DNA of 64,000 nt, from contig NC_023750.2 of assembly GCF_000499845.2 (NCBI RefSeq), forward strand, positions 7,438,874-7,502,873, in the 5' to 3' direction. The stretch's first letter is position 1. Every line of letters begins with the position of its first letter. Positions 33,628 to 45,970 of this stretch are shown piece by piece. This stretch comes from Phaseolus vulgaris (lineage: Eukaryota; Streptophyta; Magnoliopsida; Fabales; Fabaceae). The translations under genes and the position numbers were made by a program. The notes beneath the pieces were generated by a model that saw only the letters and a list, made by a program, of their open reading frames with translations, had not been told where the DNA came from and did no database searches.

Positions 33628-34135
33628 TATTATTATTATTCTTATTAAGATTACTATTATTATTATTATTAGGATTATGATTATGCCTACTATAATTATT
33701 ATGATTATGATTATTATTATAAATATTAATTTTATTATTGATAATAATAATATTATGGTTACTAATATTAACTTTACTATTGCTAATAATATGCTGATAA
33801 AAAGAACTATAGCTAATAATATTATTATGATTATTATTATTACTATAAATAATAATAATAATAAAAATAGCGGTACAAATATTATTACTGGTAATATGGT
33901 TAATGATAAAAAAAAATATTAATAATAAAAAAAATATTAATATTTGCAATAATAAAATAATATTCATATTAATATTATTATTATTAAATAATATTAATAT
34001 TATTATAATAATATTAATATTCATAATAATAATAATAATGATATTATAAATATTAATAATATCATTAATATTAGTAAAATTAAGAATAATAAAAATAATA
34101 ATAAATAATAATAATAACAATAATAATAATATACA
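33628..34135. repeat. ATT/TAA microsatellite array
   Basis: About 500 bp of ATT, AAT and TAATAATAT units with little other sequence. It is the CACTA interior to the right of the nested LINE. The 202-codon minus-strand frame over it (Ile/Asn-rich) is an artefact. Confidence 0.85.
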
Positions 34136-34289
34136 AAAAATTTACATACAAAATAATCTATATGTAATGACTATATTCATTATCTATAGAATAATCCGTA
34201 TTTAATGACTAAATACATAATAATTTATGACGTATGTAATAAATAGGAAAATTAAATATAATTATTGTATGTAATTATTAAATACCCTA

Positions 34290-34470
34290 CTACTACTAAT
34301 ATTATTATTATTATTATTATTTTTTATTATTATATTACTATTTTATTAATCGTAGTATTATTATTTTTATTAATAATATCAATAACAATATTACTAGTAA
34401 TAATAAGAAGAAGAATATTACTATTAAAAATATTAATAATATGAATAATTACATTATTAATAATAATATA
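34290..34470. repeat. ATT microsatellite array
   Basis: ATT-rich run between two blocks of TACATAC-type subterminal repeats near the right end of the CACTA element. Confidence 0.8.
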
Positions 34471-34663
34471 CAAAAATTTACATACGAAATAATTCGTATC
34501 TAATGATTAGGGACATTTCCTATTATCGTAATCCGTGAGTAATATTTGTATGTCATGATGAATTTTCCGACGAGTAGTTTTGTGGGTAATATCTATATAT
34601 AATACTAAATTTACTTATAAATTTGTATCCGATCCGTAGGTAAATTTGTATTTTTTTCTAGTG

Positions 34664-35069
34664 TTTCTTGATTTAGAATTGAAAATAGTTTTTGTAAATA
34701 GATTAACATATTATGACCAATAAGGAGAACTTTATGAACTACTTTAGAAAAGTTTTTGACAAATAGTCTCTCAAGTAAGACCATCATCTGACCAAAAATT
34801 TAAAAAAGTTTAAATACATAACTCAACCCTGCTTCTTTTGTATTTGACCTGTTTTGATAGTTTGACTCATATGAAAAAAATCAAGTGAGGAAGTCTTCCT
34901 CAATTGTAGAAACGTAGCTCAACCATGAGAAGCTTGCTTAAAATATTACTCGACTAGTGGTGGTGATGTTCTTGTTTATACGTGATATTAATTGTATATT
35001 TAGGTTTTTTTTATATGATCAATATTATGGATAATATGTTGATGTTGAGGATACTTGGAATGATATTAT
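34664..35069. other. Intergenic DNA, no gene
   Basis: No coding or repeat structure identified. Confidence 0.5.
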
Positions 35070-35447
35070 TGTTAAGAAGTGGGCTTTAAGCCTAACTCAA
35101 CCCCATAAAACCGGCTCATGGGAGTGAGGTTTGCACCCATTTATATATTATGAAATGTCCTTATCTCTAGTCAATGTGGGATTTCCAACACACCCCCTCA
35201 CGCCGAGGCTACCAACTCATGCGTGGAGATATATGTTATGGGTGGTCCGGTAACGGCCTGATAGCAGGTGGACTGATAAACCCAACAAATACTCGCTAGG
35301 ATAGGCTCGAAATGGCTCTGATACCATGTTAAGAAGTGGGCTTTAAGCCTAACTCAACCCCATAAAACCGGCTCATGGGGGTGAGGTTTGCACCCATTTA
35401 TAAATTATGAAATGTCTTTATCTCTAGTCGATGTGGGATTTCTAACA
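35070..35447 (-). mobile_element. TRIM retrotransposon, copy 2
   Basis: The terminal direct repeats are both 121 bp (35070-35190 and 35327-35447), starting TGTTAAGAAGTGG and ending ACA. The interior of 136 bp carries GGCTCTGATACCA at 35314-35326, the complement of the tRNA(Met) primer site. The flanks are a perfect 5-bp duplication ATTAT. More complete and probably younger than the copy at 27525. Confidence 0.9.
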
Positions 35448-36210
35448 ATTATGACTCTGAAGGTCATAGTATAAAGTAAAAAATTTATTAAGAAAATGAG
35501 ATATTATGTTTCAAAGATCAAGTAGATTGAGACATCATGTGATGAAAAACTGAAGAAAATTTGTGCATTAGGCTCTTACAAAGTAGTTTCACGTAGGAGG
35601 ATAATCACCACATCAAATCATTTTAAGAGAATAATATGTAATCTAATTTACTTTTATTTTTCAATTAATTTATAAATGTAGTTAACTTCTTTATTTAATT
35701 TAAGAAGGAAAAAGCTAAAGTCACTTCAATAAACGGATGCATCAGTATCCTTTAAGGTCTGCAAAATCGTTATAAGTTAGATTATTTTTTACCACTTCAA
35801 GTTTTTAATTCATTACTTGATATGCACATTTATGGATCATTTAATATTGAATCTCACTTTTACTTTTTCTTTTTCAGAATGACTATAAATTATTATTAAT
35901 AAAGACTAGGACACATAAAAAATGATGTATACATTGGTCCATATGACGAGGATATTCTACAATGTTGTCAAAGGATTAGACAAAAAATAAACAAAAAAAG
36001 ACGACTTTATGACCTAAAAAGAGAGAGAACCAACAAAACACTAAACCAAATGCACTTTTATATCATATCATGATTAATTTTATTTTTATTATTACTTTAT
36101 TTTATTATAATTACTATAACTTTATTTTATTCTTATTATGATTATTTTATTTTATTATAATTATTGTTACTTTATTTTATTCTTATTATTACTTTGTTAC
36201 ATTTTAACAT
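35448..36210. other. AT-rich DNA, no gene
   Basis: No reading frame or repeat recognised. TTATTTTATT runs lie at 36080-36190. Confidence 0.5.
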
Positions 36211-36645
36211 TTATTTCAGTTAGTGTTCACCAAGCCGACACTAAATTCACACAAACACAAATATTTTTACTTATTAAAAAAGTTAAAAACTATTACTATC
36301 ACCTTAAAGTAGAGTAAGACAACTTAATTAGTGTAAAAAATTAAGTGATTTTATTAGTATCGGTTAAGCCGACACTAACACAAATATTTTTATTTATTAA
36401 AAAAAATTAGTGGTGACTTAGAGTTGGCTAAGTCTGGTTTATTTTTGTAATAAACATCAACTTAACTGACGTATATGTTTTACAAAATATTAATATAAAA
36501 TTAAATTTAAAAATAATTTTTCACTTTTTAGATTTTAATAATAATCAACCTTTTATGTAGTGTTAGAGTCGAGTTATCTGACTCTAATAATGTCTCATTT
36601 TGGTCGACGCTATTATTTGTAGACTAATTTAATATTTTTCTAGTG
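36211..36645. mobile_element. CACTA-type right end with GCCGACACTAA repeats
   Basis: Subterminal repeats of GCCGACACTAA / GTCGGTTAAG type (36232, 36358-36377) and decayed relatives up to 36610 end in TATTTTTCTAGTG at 36645. No coding region. The left end was not identified. A similar word cluster is at 18860-18945. Confidence 0.5.
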
Positions 36646-37105
36646 ATTGACTTACCTAGTCAAGCGACTCTAAGCTCACATAAAGTGAGAATTAAATCTT
36701 TTTACTTTCTTAAAACATCAGTTTTTCGCTTTAAGTGAAACTGTCACCTACAACAATTATGCTCCCACTTTAAGCTATACGTTTACTCTCAAATATTGTT
36801 GCGAAACTAATTTATCAACTATTCATGACATTAGGCGAAACTTAATTTGCTTAAATGACAAACATTTTGTAACAAATCTTTCCATTTCAGGTAGCCATGG
36901 TATACAATGTTACAATCTTAACCATCTTTTGTTTGAAAAGTTGAGGTTTTATTTATAGAAAGTTTTACACACAGTATGTGACAACCATAATTTTTGTCAT
37001 GAATATTTGTGAGAATATCATATTTTGCCACAAAAATTTCCATGATACATTTTTTAAGTGTTTTGTGAGCAATTTTTTGTCAAAAAATTACTTTTCTTTG
37101 TAGTG
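36646..37105. mobile_element. CACTA-type end, second family
   Basis: The terminus ACTTTTCTTTGTAGTG ends at 37105. Upstream there are inverted words such as 'tttaagtgaaactgtcacct' and 'cccactttaagc', a further candidate subterminal region. It may host the element ending at 36645. Low certainty. Confidence 0.4.
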
Positions 37106-38619
37106 TATGAAAAAATGAATTCAATAAAGTGAATTTTATTTCTTAACAAAAACATAGGCAATAGGAACAATATAATGTTTAATGAAAAAATATTAGATTT
37201 TGAAAATCTAGTTGAGTTGAAGGTGCATCCTTAAAAATAGATACTAGAGTGGACGGAGTAAAAAACCTTGGAAGAAACAAATTTTTGTTGAGAGCAATAT
37301 CCTTATATTTCAAATAAAGTTATTGATATGGAATGTTTTGTATGGGTAGTTGATGGTCAAGAAAATTTTGTATGGCACAACTAAATGCATGGGTTTGGAT
37401 ATCAAACAAAATTCCTAATGTTAAGTTTCTGATTGGATTTTGTGTCCAAAGGAATGTTTGAGATCTATCTGATCTGGTGGTAGGTAGTTAAATATGAAGG
37501 CTTAATTACATTACTAGTGGTCTCTTTAGTTGATCAATATGTGCAGTGCTAATATCACTCAAAGTATGTTGGGACTGCTTCTTTCTCTTCTGTAGGTCCG
37601 GGAGGTAGCATGTTTGGTTAGACTATTTTCTTTCCTATATTACAAGGCCTAAACATGAAGGTGAAGTCACTCGTTAAGATGCTACATAGGTACTTGATGA
37701 AGACAAATTCTAAAATATTTAATTGATTATGTGGGTAGTTGGGTATGATGTTTCTATGTAATTGGGCTGAAATGTGGGCACAAGAAGGTGCATGGATACC
37801 ATTCATACTTTCTCTAGTGTGTTAACGACTGTGTATTATAATTTGGGTCAAGTTTTATTATGTAGATATGATGTAATAATTTGTAGGGTATTTGTTCGTG
37901 TATAATTGTATTATCTTTGTATACAGTTGGAACACCACAAATATAGAATGTTATTGTATTACATGAAGATTAATATTTAAGGAAGCTATTTATACATATT
38001 AAAATGCAGAGAATACATGTCTCACTCATTCCTCCACTAAGACACAAGAAGATGAACTTAGTTTTATTAGCCTTTCATAATGGAACCATTAAGATCATGA
38101 GTCTGTTTAGTAAAATTAGTTGATAAATTAGTTTTTTTCTTAAAACTGAAACCTAGAAACAAAAAGCTAACCTATTAAAAGTTAATGCTATATAGAGCCA
38201 TCTTCAAGCCCTCAGCCAACACTAATCTTAACCTACCGAAGGCATTTAGTCTCTATTTGTTTCAATGGAAATACTATTTACAAGAAAGAATGTGCATTGT
38301 GCACTGATATTCACTATTTGGATCAAGTGATGAGCACGGAAGTGTGAGGAAGGACATCCGCATGAATAGTGAAAATCATGTTCCTCTTATATTTAGAGAT
38401 TGTTATGAAAAGACATCTCAGCATTGGTGACTTTCCTAATTTACCCCAGATTTTGTTTTGACATGCTGAAGACAAAGAAAAATAAACAGAACAAGAAAAC
38501 AAATAAAAAAAATAAAGATCATATCATATTACAAAACAAAAGTATTTAGTATATTTGTATAGAAATAAAATTATTATATACAATTATAATAAAATATATA
38601 ATCGATTATGAATAATATA
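37106..38619. other. Intergenic DNA, no gene supported
   Basis: Around 37250-37480 the plus strand is suggestive of a very decayed LINE C-terminal region (Trp-rich short frames) but no motif is firm. The rest is featureless AT-rich DNA. Confidence 0.35.
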
Positions 38620-38636
38620 TAATTGATTATGTATAT

Positions 38637-41141
38637 TTTTTTTATTAGCAAGAAATAATAAATAAATATGGATCACTTTAGGGGTGATTCAACCCTTTTA
38701 CAAAGATAAAGAGAAAAATAAGATAAAATCTTACATCCCAACCTAAACTAATCTCTCAACAAAAGTTGTCGACTAACCCAAAACCTAAGAATATCACTTA
38801 CACAATAACCCACCCTTGGCAGCAGTCAGAGTATACCAACACATCAAAATCCCAAAGAACATAAAATAAAAACAAACCATCAAGCACAAATCTCCAAGAA
38901 ATAGAAGAACTTAAAAGACTCCTCTTTACAACTAACACAACAACCATGTAACTCACTACCTCAACAAAAAAACCAAAGATAATCTTTTTCACTTCACAAA
39001 AACTCCTCCTCATAGTCACTTAATCCAAGAACCAAGACATAACCTCCAAACTATGTTTAAGACAATTCTGCAAAACACGCAACTTCCTTCTTACAAAGGA
39101 GTTAGAGAAGCATACCAAAGAAATAGAAACAAATTTAATTCATAGTTTTCATACATACCAGAGGTTCTAAACACCAATCAAAATAATAGAATTCTGCATC
39201 TTTTTCTTTACTAGTTAAGCAAGCCCAGGTTTTTCTTTGAACCATTGTAAACACCTTTATATGGTCAACTCTCCCATTATTAAAAACACATCTATTTCTA
39301 TGTTTCTAGATTTTACCTATAATTGCAATCGACACCACTCCCAAGATTTTGAGAGTCTAGCCATAAACATTCAGAGGGAAGAACATCATGAGGTGTATCT
39401 TTGCATCATAGTGGTTCACTGACAAACAACCCAACCAAGACAAACACAAACCTCAAATGTTCCATACAATTTTATACTTAAAAAATAAATGACAAACAAT
39501 CTCCTCTTCCTCACCACACAACTCACACAAGGAACTTACCATTAAGACTCCTCGTCTCAAAAGATTATCCTTTGTTGCTATGCTATTATTCAACACCCTT
39601 CAAGAAGTGATTTGTGCAAAGGGAAGAGCCTTTACTTTCCAAAACCTTTATAATAGATCCCTATCCTCACCTCCCACCACTAACTTTAAAGACTTATAAG
39701 CTTATTTCACTGAAAAACCAAACTGTTTATCCAAATCCAACTGTCTGTTACACTTTCTCCCTCCTCATCAACCTTGTTATTTTCTATCAAAAGCAACAAC
39801 TAAGTGACCTGATTATCTTCCCACACAAACAAATTTCTCCTTCACCCCAACTTCCACTCCCACCTACCATTGTTCCACTTGCCTGCATGTAACAAAGTAT
39901 TACCATGTTCTACAGCAACCAAATATAGTCTTGGATATTTAAACATTAATGCTTCATTATCAACCCACTTATCCTCCTAAATCCTGGTTTCCTTCCCATC
40001 CCCAATAGCCCAATTGACTATCTTCAAACTCACCCCCACCTATCTGAATTCCATATACTCTTCAAATTTCTCCACCAAAGAGAATCCTTATTATTTATGA
40101 CCGTACTTTTTAACCCCCTACACCCTCCGTACTTAGATTCCAAGATTTCTTTCCATAAGCCATTTCTGTCTATTTTGAGATGCCAGATCCATTTACAAAG
40201 TAACGCAATATTAAATAATCTGAGATCTCTTACCCCAAGTCCACCATCTTCACTAGTAGCACATAACCTATCCCAGGACACCCAGGCTACTTTTTGCCTT
40301 TTCGAGCCTCAACCCCACAAGAATATTTTCATCATTTTTTCCAGTTCCTTCGTGACCAACACAGACATATAAAAACAAGAGATATAGAATAAGGGGATGC
40401 ATGTAAAAACTAATTTAAGCAAGCAGATTCTCCCTGCCATTGACAAAAATTTTCTTTCCACTTCCCCAATCTTTTCAAGCACCACTCAAAAACCCAATCT
40501 CTTATGATTTCCTCCTACTTTCACACCCAGATAAGTAAAAGGGGCTTTTTTGATAACACAATTAAGGACATATGCAAACCTTGAAAGTTGAAAAGAGCTA
40601 ATACCCTTCCTCATACTTTACTTTTAGAATAATTCGCTTTAAGTCCAGAAGCAAGCTCAAAACACATCAAAGTAGCCTTAACCGCCAACACACTTTGCAA
40701 ATTCGCTTTATTGAAAAATAACGTATCATCAGTAAATTGCAACATACTCACATTGGTTTTCCTTTCACCAATCTCAATGCTATCTAACATTCCCTTCTCT
40801 TTTTCTTGTGTTACAACATCTGTCAAACCCTCCGCCACAATGAGAAAGATAAAGGTAGTCAAAGGATCACCTTGTCTCAAACCCTTCTCTGGGATAAACT
40901 CAGTCGTTGGGTTGTCATTCACCAAGACCGAAACCGAAGACATTTCTAAGCAATTTTTAATCCAATCATTCCACTTTTTACATAAACCTAACCTTCCAAA
41001 CATATAATAAACAAAATCTCACCTCACTGAGTCATATGTTTTTTCATAATCTACTTTGACATAAACACAACTTTCCTTCTTTCTCCTTATATCCTCAATC
41101 GACTCATTAGCCACCAACACACTATCGAAAAGGCCCCCTTC
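38637..41141 (-). mobile_element. 5'-truncated L1-type LINE with 17-bp target-site duplication
   Basis: A 2.5-kb minus-strand copy. The direct repeat TAATTGATTATGTATAT flanks it perfectly (38620-38636 and 41142-41158). The poly-A tail appears as the poly-T at 38637-38644 followed by 'attagcaagaaataa'. The block 'aggggtgattcaaccctttt' marks the family 3' end. The 5' end stops in the early RT domain. Confidence 0.92.
40030..41140 (-). pseudogene. LINE ORF2 remnant (RT and downstream)
   Basis: Read on the minus strand. Near 41060 come V-K-V-D-Y-E-K-T-Y-like words. Then 40611-41003 contains L-R-Q-G-D-P-L-T-T-F-I-F-L and F-T-D-D (40725-40736) where Y-A-D-D is expected, followed by C-F-E-L-A-S-G-L-K-A-N-Y. 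Downstream, 40030-40281 has G-G-L-G-V-R-D-L-R-L-F-N-I-A-L-L-C-K-W-I-W, the linker before the zinc-binding region. Frameshifts separate the pieces. Non-functional. Confidence 0.85.
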
Positions 41142-41158
41142 TAATTGATTATGTATAT

Positions 41159-43066
41159 AAGTTTTATAAGATAATTGATTATATTAAATATTTGATACAA
41201 ATAAAATAAAATAAATTATTATTAATAATATTACTATTTAATAAATTTATTTAATTTATATTTATTATTATTATTTAAAAAATTTATTTTAATTAATATT
41301 ATTCTTTATAATTTTATTATTATTTCATAAATTAATTTTTAAAATATTATTATTTTAATGTTTAAATATTTATATTATTATTATTTAATTTTAAAATAAA
41401 ATATATTAATTAATTTTTTTAAATAAGAATAAATTTGTAATCTTAATATTTTATTAATTAAAATTTTAACCAGACTCATCATATCACTTACAAACTTATT
41501 ATATTTATGAAAATTTTCCATTTTCCAAGAATGATAAGAAACTCATATTTTTTTTAAAAAAATTATTCAACGGTATTGGAAATAATTTACAAAATTTTAA
41601 TTATCTCAAATCTACACAAAAACACTTCATATTTCATTATTCAAATATTTTTAAAGACAAAGATAAATTTGTAAACTTACACTTTACACTTTTAAAAAAA
41701 GAATATCAAAATTTACTCATAATCATCTCATCAATCACAAACTTCGATAAACTTTCCTCTTATATTCACTCTAACATATCTTAATACAAACATACTCACT
41801 TTCTTCACATTTTTCTTTCAAATTTTCACATATTCACTCCCTCAAATCCCTACACATCCCCTCCCCAATCCAAACACACATTTAGCCTTTGCTCGAAACA
41901 AAGATGAAGATTGTCATGAATTAAAAGGAGATTCATTCCTAATTACCTTTTGTATAAAATAATTCAATTAAAAAATGACCGAATTAATGAACATAAATAA
42001 ATCAATAAATAAAAAAATATCAAATTAAAACATATCTACCACACCAACATTTATTCACTTTGAAACATTAGTGTAGATAAATAAATTAATATATAACCAA
42101 ACAAATGAAAAGTTAAATAAGAATAAAGATATCAAATGTCTCTTTGTTTTTCCTTTTTGAGAAACATATGACACCTTTTCTATTTATTTTCCTTCACAAA
42201 AACTTTTTTAACTAACACCTAAATAATTGAATCCTCACTTTACAAAGATCATCCAATACCTTCATTTTTTTTTTCCTTTTTAACAACAAAAACTAAACAA
42301 ATTAAAAGAAGAAATAATCAAAGAGGAGAAAATGTAAAAAATTACCCAAGTCCAATTGATGACCTGCTCAAACCAATATTCTTCAGAATATGCATCAAAT
42401 GAATCTCTGTTCCTACTGATATTATGTAAACATCAAGTTCTTCTAAAAACAAGAAATGAAGATGAAGAGATTTTCGAATACATGCTGCCACCAAAATGCT
42501 TCTTCCCCTCCAAATTGCGTTGAAACCAAACCATTCATAAATACATATACCACCATATCATGAAACTTGAAACATGAAACATGGAACTTGAAACACGTTA
42601 AACATGGTGTTGAAACTTCAAACATGGAATGTCACAGTTGTTGTTGGTGTAGCGTAAACGTGTTGCTGGATTATGGTGAAGGTGAGAGATGGTGTTGGGG
42701 TCACACACACACAAAAATATATATATATATGATAAAGTTCTTTGGAGTTTGTATTTGGCATCTACGTAAGAGATAGAGTGAGTATATTTAGAATTCAAGA
42801 ATACTCTTTTATATAATTCAAATAAGATAATATTAGTATAAATTAAAAAAAAAATATGATTGGAATTTGAATTCGAGACTTGGCGAAACTAATTAGGTTG
42901 AAGTTAAAGAAAAAAAAAATATGAATAATTGTTTTTTCGTATTTTATTTCTACGTCTTGTGTATTCATATTGTATATACGGCTTATGTATGTTAGTAAAG
43001 ATTCTAGTTTCGTTTTCTAAGGCTTCATTCTACAATTTTCTTGAATTTTTTTCTTCAAGAGTAATC
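41159..43066. other. AT-rich DNA, no gene
   Basis: No protein similarity recognised. A mixed CA/TA microsatellite lies at about 42704-42730, and 'aacatgaaacatggaacttgaaac'-like words repeat locally at 42560-42620. The small frames there are not convincing. Confidence 0.5.
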
Positions 43067-43360
43067 ATGACATGATTAATAGAGTAAAATATGTTTTTTT
43101 TTCTCACAAAAATTCTCTAAATTCAATTTTAGTTTTCGAAATATCTTTATTTTAGTTTGCTTAAAATGAAAAATGTGTTTTTTAATCCAAATGTCTAATT
43201 GAAAGTTCTATATATGACATGATTAATAGAGTAAAATATGTTTTTTTTTCTCACAAAAATTCTCTAAATTCAATTTTAGTTTTCGAAATATCTTTATTTT
43301 AGTTTGCTTAAAATGAAAAATGTGTTTTTTAATCCAAATGTCTAATTGAAAGTTCTATAT
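43067..43360. repeat. 147-bp tandem duplication, copies identical
   Basis: 43067-43213 and 43214-43360 match base for base when compared by eye, beginning 'atgacatgattaatag' and ending 'gttctatat'. Either a very recent duplication or an assembly artefact. Confidence 0.85.
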
Positions 43361-43963
43361 ATGTAGAAATTTGGACTTGAGAGAACCTTTTTAAATAAGA
43401 TTAATGTAAAAAAAACTATAATATTTTTTACTAGAAAAAAAATCTTTATTAATGTTTTCCAAATATGTTATAGTAATATTTCATTCTATAAGTCATTCAA
43501 ACTTACTCCAAAACGTTGTTAATTCTTTTTTCGGGCAATCATAGACCCAATTAAAGAATTTTTAACTTTTGAGAACTTTTTTCAAGTTAGTTGTTATTGA
43601 TATAGTTAATGATTGTTGGGTATAAAGGTAGGACCAATTGGTTTAGGCTGACTAAATACCATGTTTAGTGAGTGAGCTTAATCATTGTGTCCTTTTTATA
43701 ATCTCTATTTAAAGATATCATTGTACTTGTAATTGGAGTGCAACAGAACCGAATGAAAACCTAATAATTGCCCGTGTAGATGTAGGTTGCAGTTGGCGAC
43801 CGAACCACGTTAAATCATGTGTTGTTTATTTTCTGCAGTTCTTTCGTGATTATGTGTGTTGCTTCCGCGTGCGTTTTCCCCATCAAGTGGTATCTGAGCT
43901 TGGTTCGTTTACACACTAGAGATCCGATCAACAAAAATTAATCAACGAGATGTGAAAATTGCA

Positions 43964-44108
43964 GCTGCAGCGGCATCTCAAAGCTAGGGTTTCACAGGGG
44001 CGGCAGCGGTATCCCAGAGCTAGGGTTTCATAGAGGCGACAATAGCGTCCCAAAGCTAGGGTTTGGCAGAGGCTGCAGCGGCGTCCCAAAGTTAGGGTTT
44101 CACGGTGG
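43964..44108 (+). repeat. 36-bp tandem repeat in the copia leader
   Basis: About four diverged units with 'agctagggttt' at 43982, 44018, 44054 and 44090 (period 36) in a GC-rich leader between the primer site and gag. No convincing protein is encoded on either strand. Confidence 0.75.
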
Positions 44109-44500
44109 CCCAAGATTCACACAGCCCAGACCTACGACTCACGGCATGTGCGCGTAGTAGGCAGTGCGACGTGCAGTGGTGTGGGTCGTGACAAAAGTGG
44201 TGGCGGCTCGCGACGTTGTGCAGGTGGCTTGCTCGTAGTAGGGTTGTGTCCAGGCAGTGCGACGGAGTGCGCCAGTGCGACGGCGAATAGGTGCAGGTGC
44301 TTGCGGTGAGCGAAACGGCATGGAGGTGCAGTGCGATGGCAGTAACGGAAGACGCAGGGTGGCACGTGCATTTTTTTGCTGGTGCAGCAGTGACGGTGCG
44401 GTGCTAGGCGTGGGGTGTGGCTGTTTTTCGCTGCGGCACGGAGTTATGACAATTTAGTTACTGAGCACATCAATATTCGATCTTAGCCAGACTTACATCA

Positions 44501-45577
44501 GTGGGCATTAAGTTCAATGATGAAGTTCAAGCTTTACTATTGTTACTGTCTTTGCCTTACAGTTGGTCCGAAACGGTTACCGTAGTTACCAGTTCAGCGG
44601 GATCCGATGGATTCACTTTAGAGAAGATTTGTGATCACATTCTTGGTGAGGATGTCCGGAGAATGAGTTATAGGGAATTATCTAGTGAATCGCTATATGT
44701 CATCAGAGGTAAGAAAAATATCAGAGATAGTGGAAGCAAGAACAAAAGAAGGAGTCAGTCAAAGACTCGGGATTGCTCAAGTGTAACATGTTGGAACTGC
44801 AAGGAGGTGGGGCATTTCAGGAATCAATGCTCAAATGATAAACAAGTCAACATTGCAGAACACTTCGCGAACGAGAACCTTTTAGTCTATTGCGCGGATA
44901 GCAGTGTGGATTCCTGGGTCATAGATTTTGGTGCTTCATTTCATGCTACCCATAACAAAGCATTGCAGAATCTAGTTATTGGAGACTTTAGAAAGGTAAG
45001 ACTAGCAGACAACAAAACTCTTGATGTTACGGGCATGAGTGACATAGTGTTGAAGACATCAATTGGTTTCTGGACTTTGAAGGATGTCAGAGTTGTTCCA
45101 AGCTTGACGAAAAGTTTGATTTCTGTTAGGCAGTTGGATGAACAGGGACATGAAGTGAAGTTCGGAAATCAGCAATGGAAGGTCGTCAAGGGAAATCTTG
45201 TCATGGCCTATGGAAGAAAGAGAGGTTTGTTGTATATGGTCGGATTACCGTCTGAGGGAGTGACCATCCCAGTTCAGAAGATAAACAAAGTCTGGTTCAC
45301 AGAATCTCGTGGACAGAAGAGGGTTGTCTTTACAAGAGAGAAACTCATAGCCACAGGTCAGATTCAGGATGAACGAGCATGGAAAGGTTCAGGTAGACCA
45401 GTCAAAGGTACTTATGGCAGTGAGAGCACGAGTCGTGCTTCACCTGAGGTTCCTAGACGACAATGGGTTAGGAGAACCAATATTCCAGCTGTTGAAACAT
45501 CTCCAGAAAATTTCTTGTTGAGTATGGAGTATGTTTGTTCTCAGGCTATTTTAGGATCCAGCAATAACTGTAAGTGA
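44501..45577 (+). pseudogene. Copia gag-protease reading frame, truncated
   Basis: 358 open codons, with no ATG at the start of the frame. The first ~90 residues match the UBN2-type gag (L-L-L-S-L-P-x-S-W and E-K-I-C-D-H-I-L-G-E-D-V-R-R). A CCHC zinc knuckle C-x2-C-x4-H-x4-C lies at 44790-44831. The aspartic protease motif reads D-F-G-A-S (44924-44938) where D-S/T-G-A-S is usual. A gag_pre-integrase-like segment (V-P-S-L-T-K-S-L-I-S-V-R-Q-L) follows. After about residue 255 the frame runs into the element's 3' region, which marks the joint of the pol deletion. The 5' end of gag is also lost. Confidence 0.8.
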
Positions 45578-45720
45578 GAGCCGGTAGGAACAGAGAACGG
45601 GTCAGTGACTGACGTGTTGAAACTCAGGGGAGTTTTAACGAAGTCTTCAAAATGATTAAGAAGGATGGTGGCAACTAGAGGTGGAACATTGAGTTCCGTT
45701 GACAGATTACAAAAGTACAT

Positions 45721-45970
45721 GTACACAGTTGAAGCGCAGGTGAATATTGTTCCGTGACTTCAAGTGGGAGATTGTTGGGTATGAAGTCAAAACCAATTGG
45801 GTTGGGCTGACTAGACACTATGTTTAGTGAGTGGACTTAATCATTGTACACAGTTGAAGTGCATGTGAACATTGTTTCGTGGCTTCAAGTGGGAGATTTT
45901 TTGGTATAAAGTCAGGACCAATTGGGTTGGGCTGACTAGACACCATGTTTAGTGAGTGGGCTTAATCATT
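45721..45970 (+). repeat. 125-bp duplication of polypurine tract and LTR start
   Basis: The unit starting 'gtacacagttgaag' at 45721 recurs at 45846 and includes 'cttcaagtgggagatt' (polypurine tract) plus the first bases of the LTR. The first copy continues only about 75 bp into the LTR before the unit restarts. The copies differ at several positions. Confidence 0.75.

Larger units (their letters stand above)
29590..33630 (+). mobile_element. Nearly full-length L1-type LINE
   Basis: A 4-kb copy inserted inside the ATT/tRNA-like core of the CACTA element. It contains the end of ORF1, endonuclease, RT and zinc-binding regions, and a tail 'cttgctgataaaaaaa' (33615-33630) preceded by 'ggatcgtccttgaagtgatt'. 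ATATTAT at both flanks is a weak candidate target duplication, hard to judge in ATT repeats. Confidence 0.85.
29172..34663. mobile_element. Non-autonomous CACTA element hosting a LINE
   Basis: The left end CACTAAAAAAATC starts at 29172; the right end TTTTTTTCTAGTG stops at 34663. The flanking 3-mers are TCT and TTT (one mismatch to a CACTA-type 3-bp duplication). Subterminal TACATAC / GTATGTAA repeats lie at 29185-29380, 34139-34260 and 34480-34650, with ATT arrays between and a tRNA-like module at 29505-29580. Without the nested LINE (about 29590-33630) it would be about 1.45 kb. It has no transposase. Confidence 0.7.

Noticed and set aside
33512..34120. 202-codon Ile/Asn-rich minus-strand frame
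   Set aside because: Translation of ATT/TAA repeats in the CACTA interior.
44132..44457. Minus- and plus-strand frames in the GC-rich copia leader
   Set aside because: Overlapping frames in repeat-rich leader sequence with no recognisable domain; not placed like gag.
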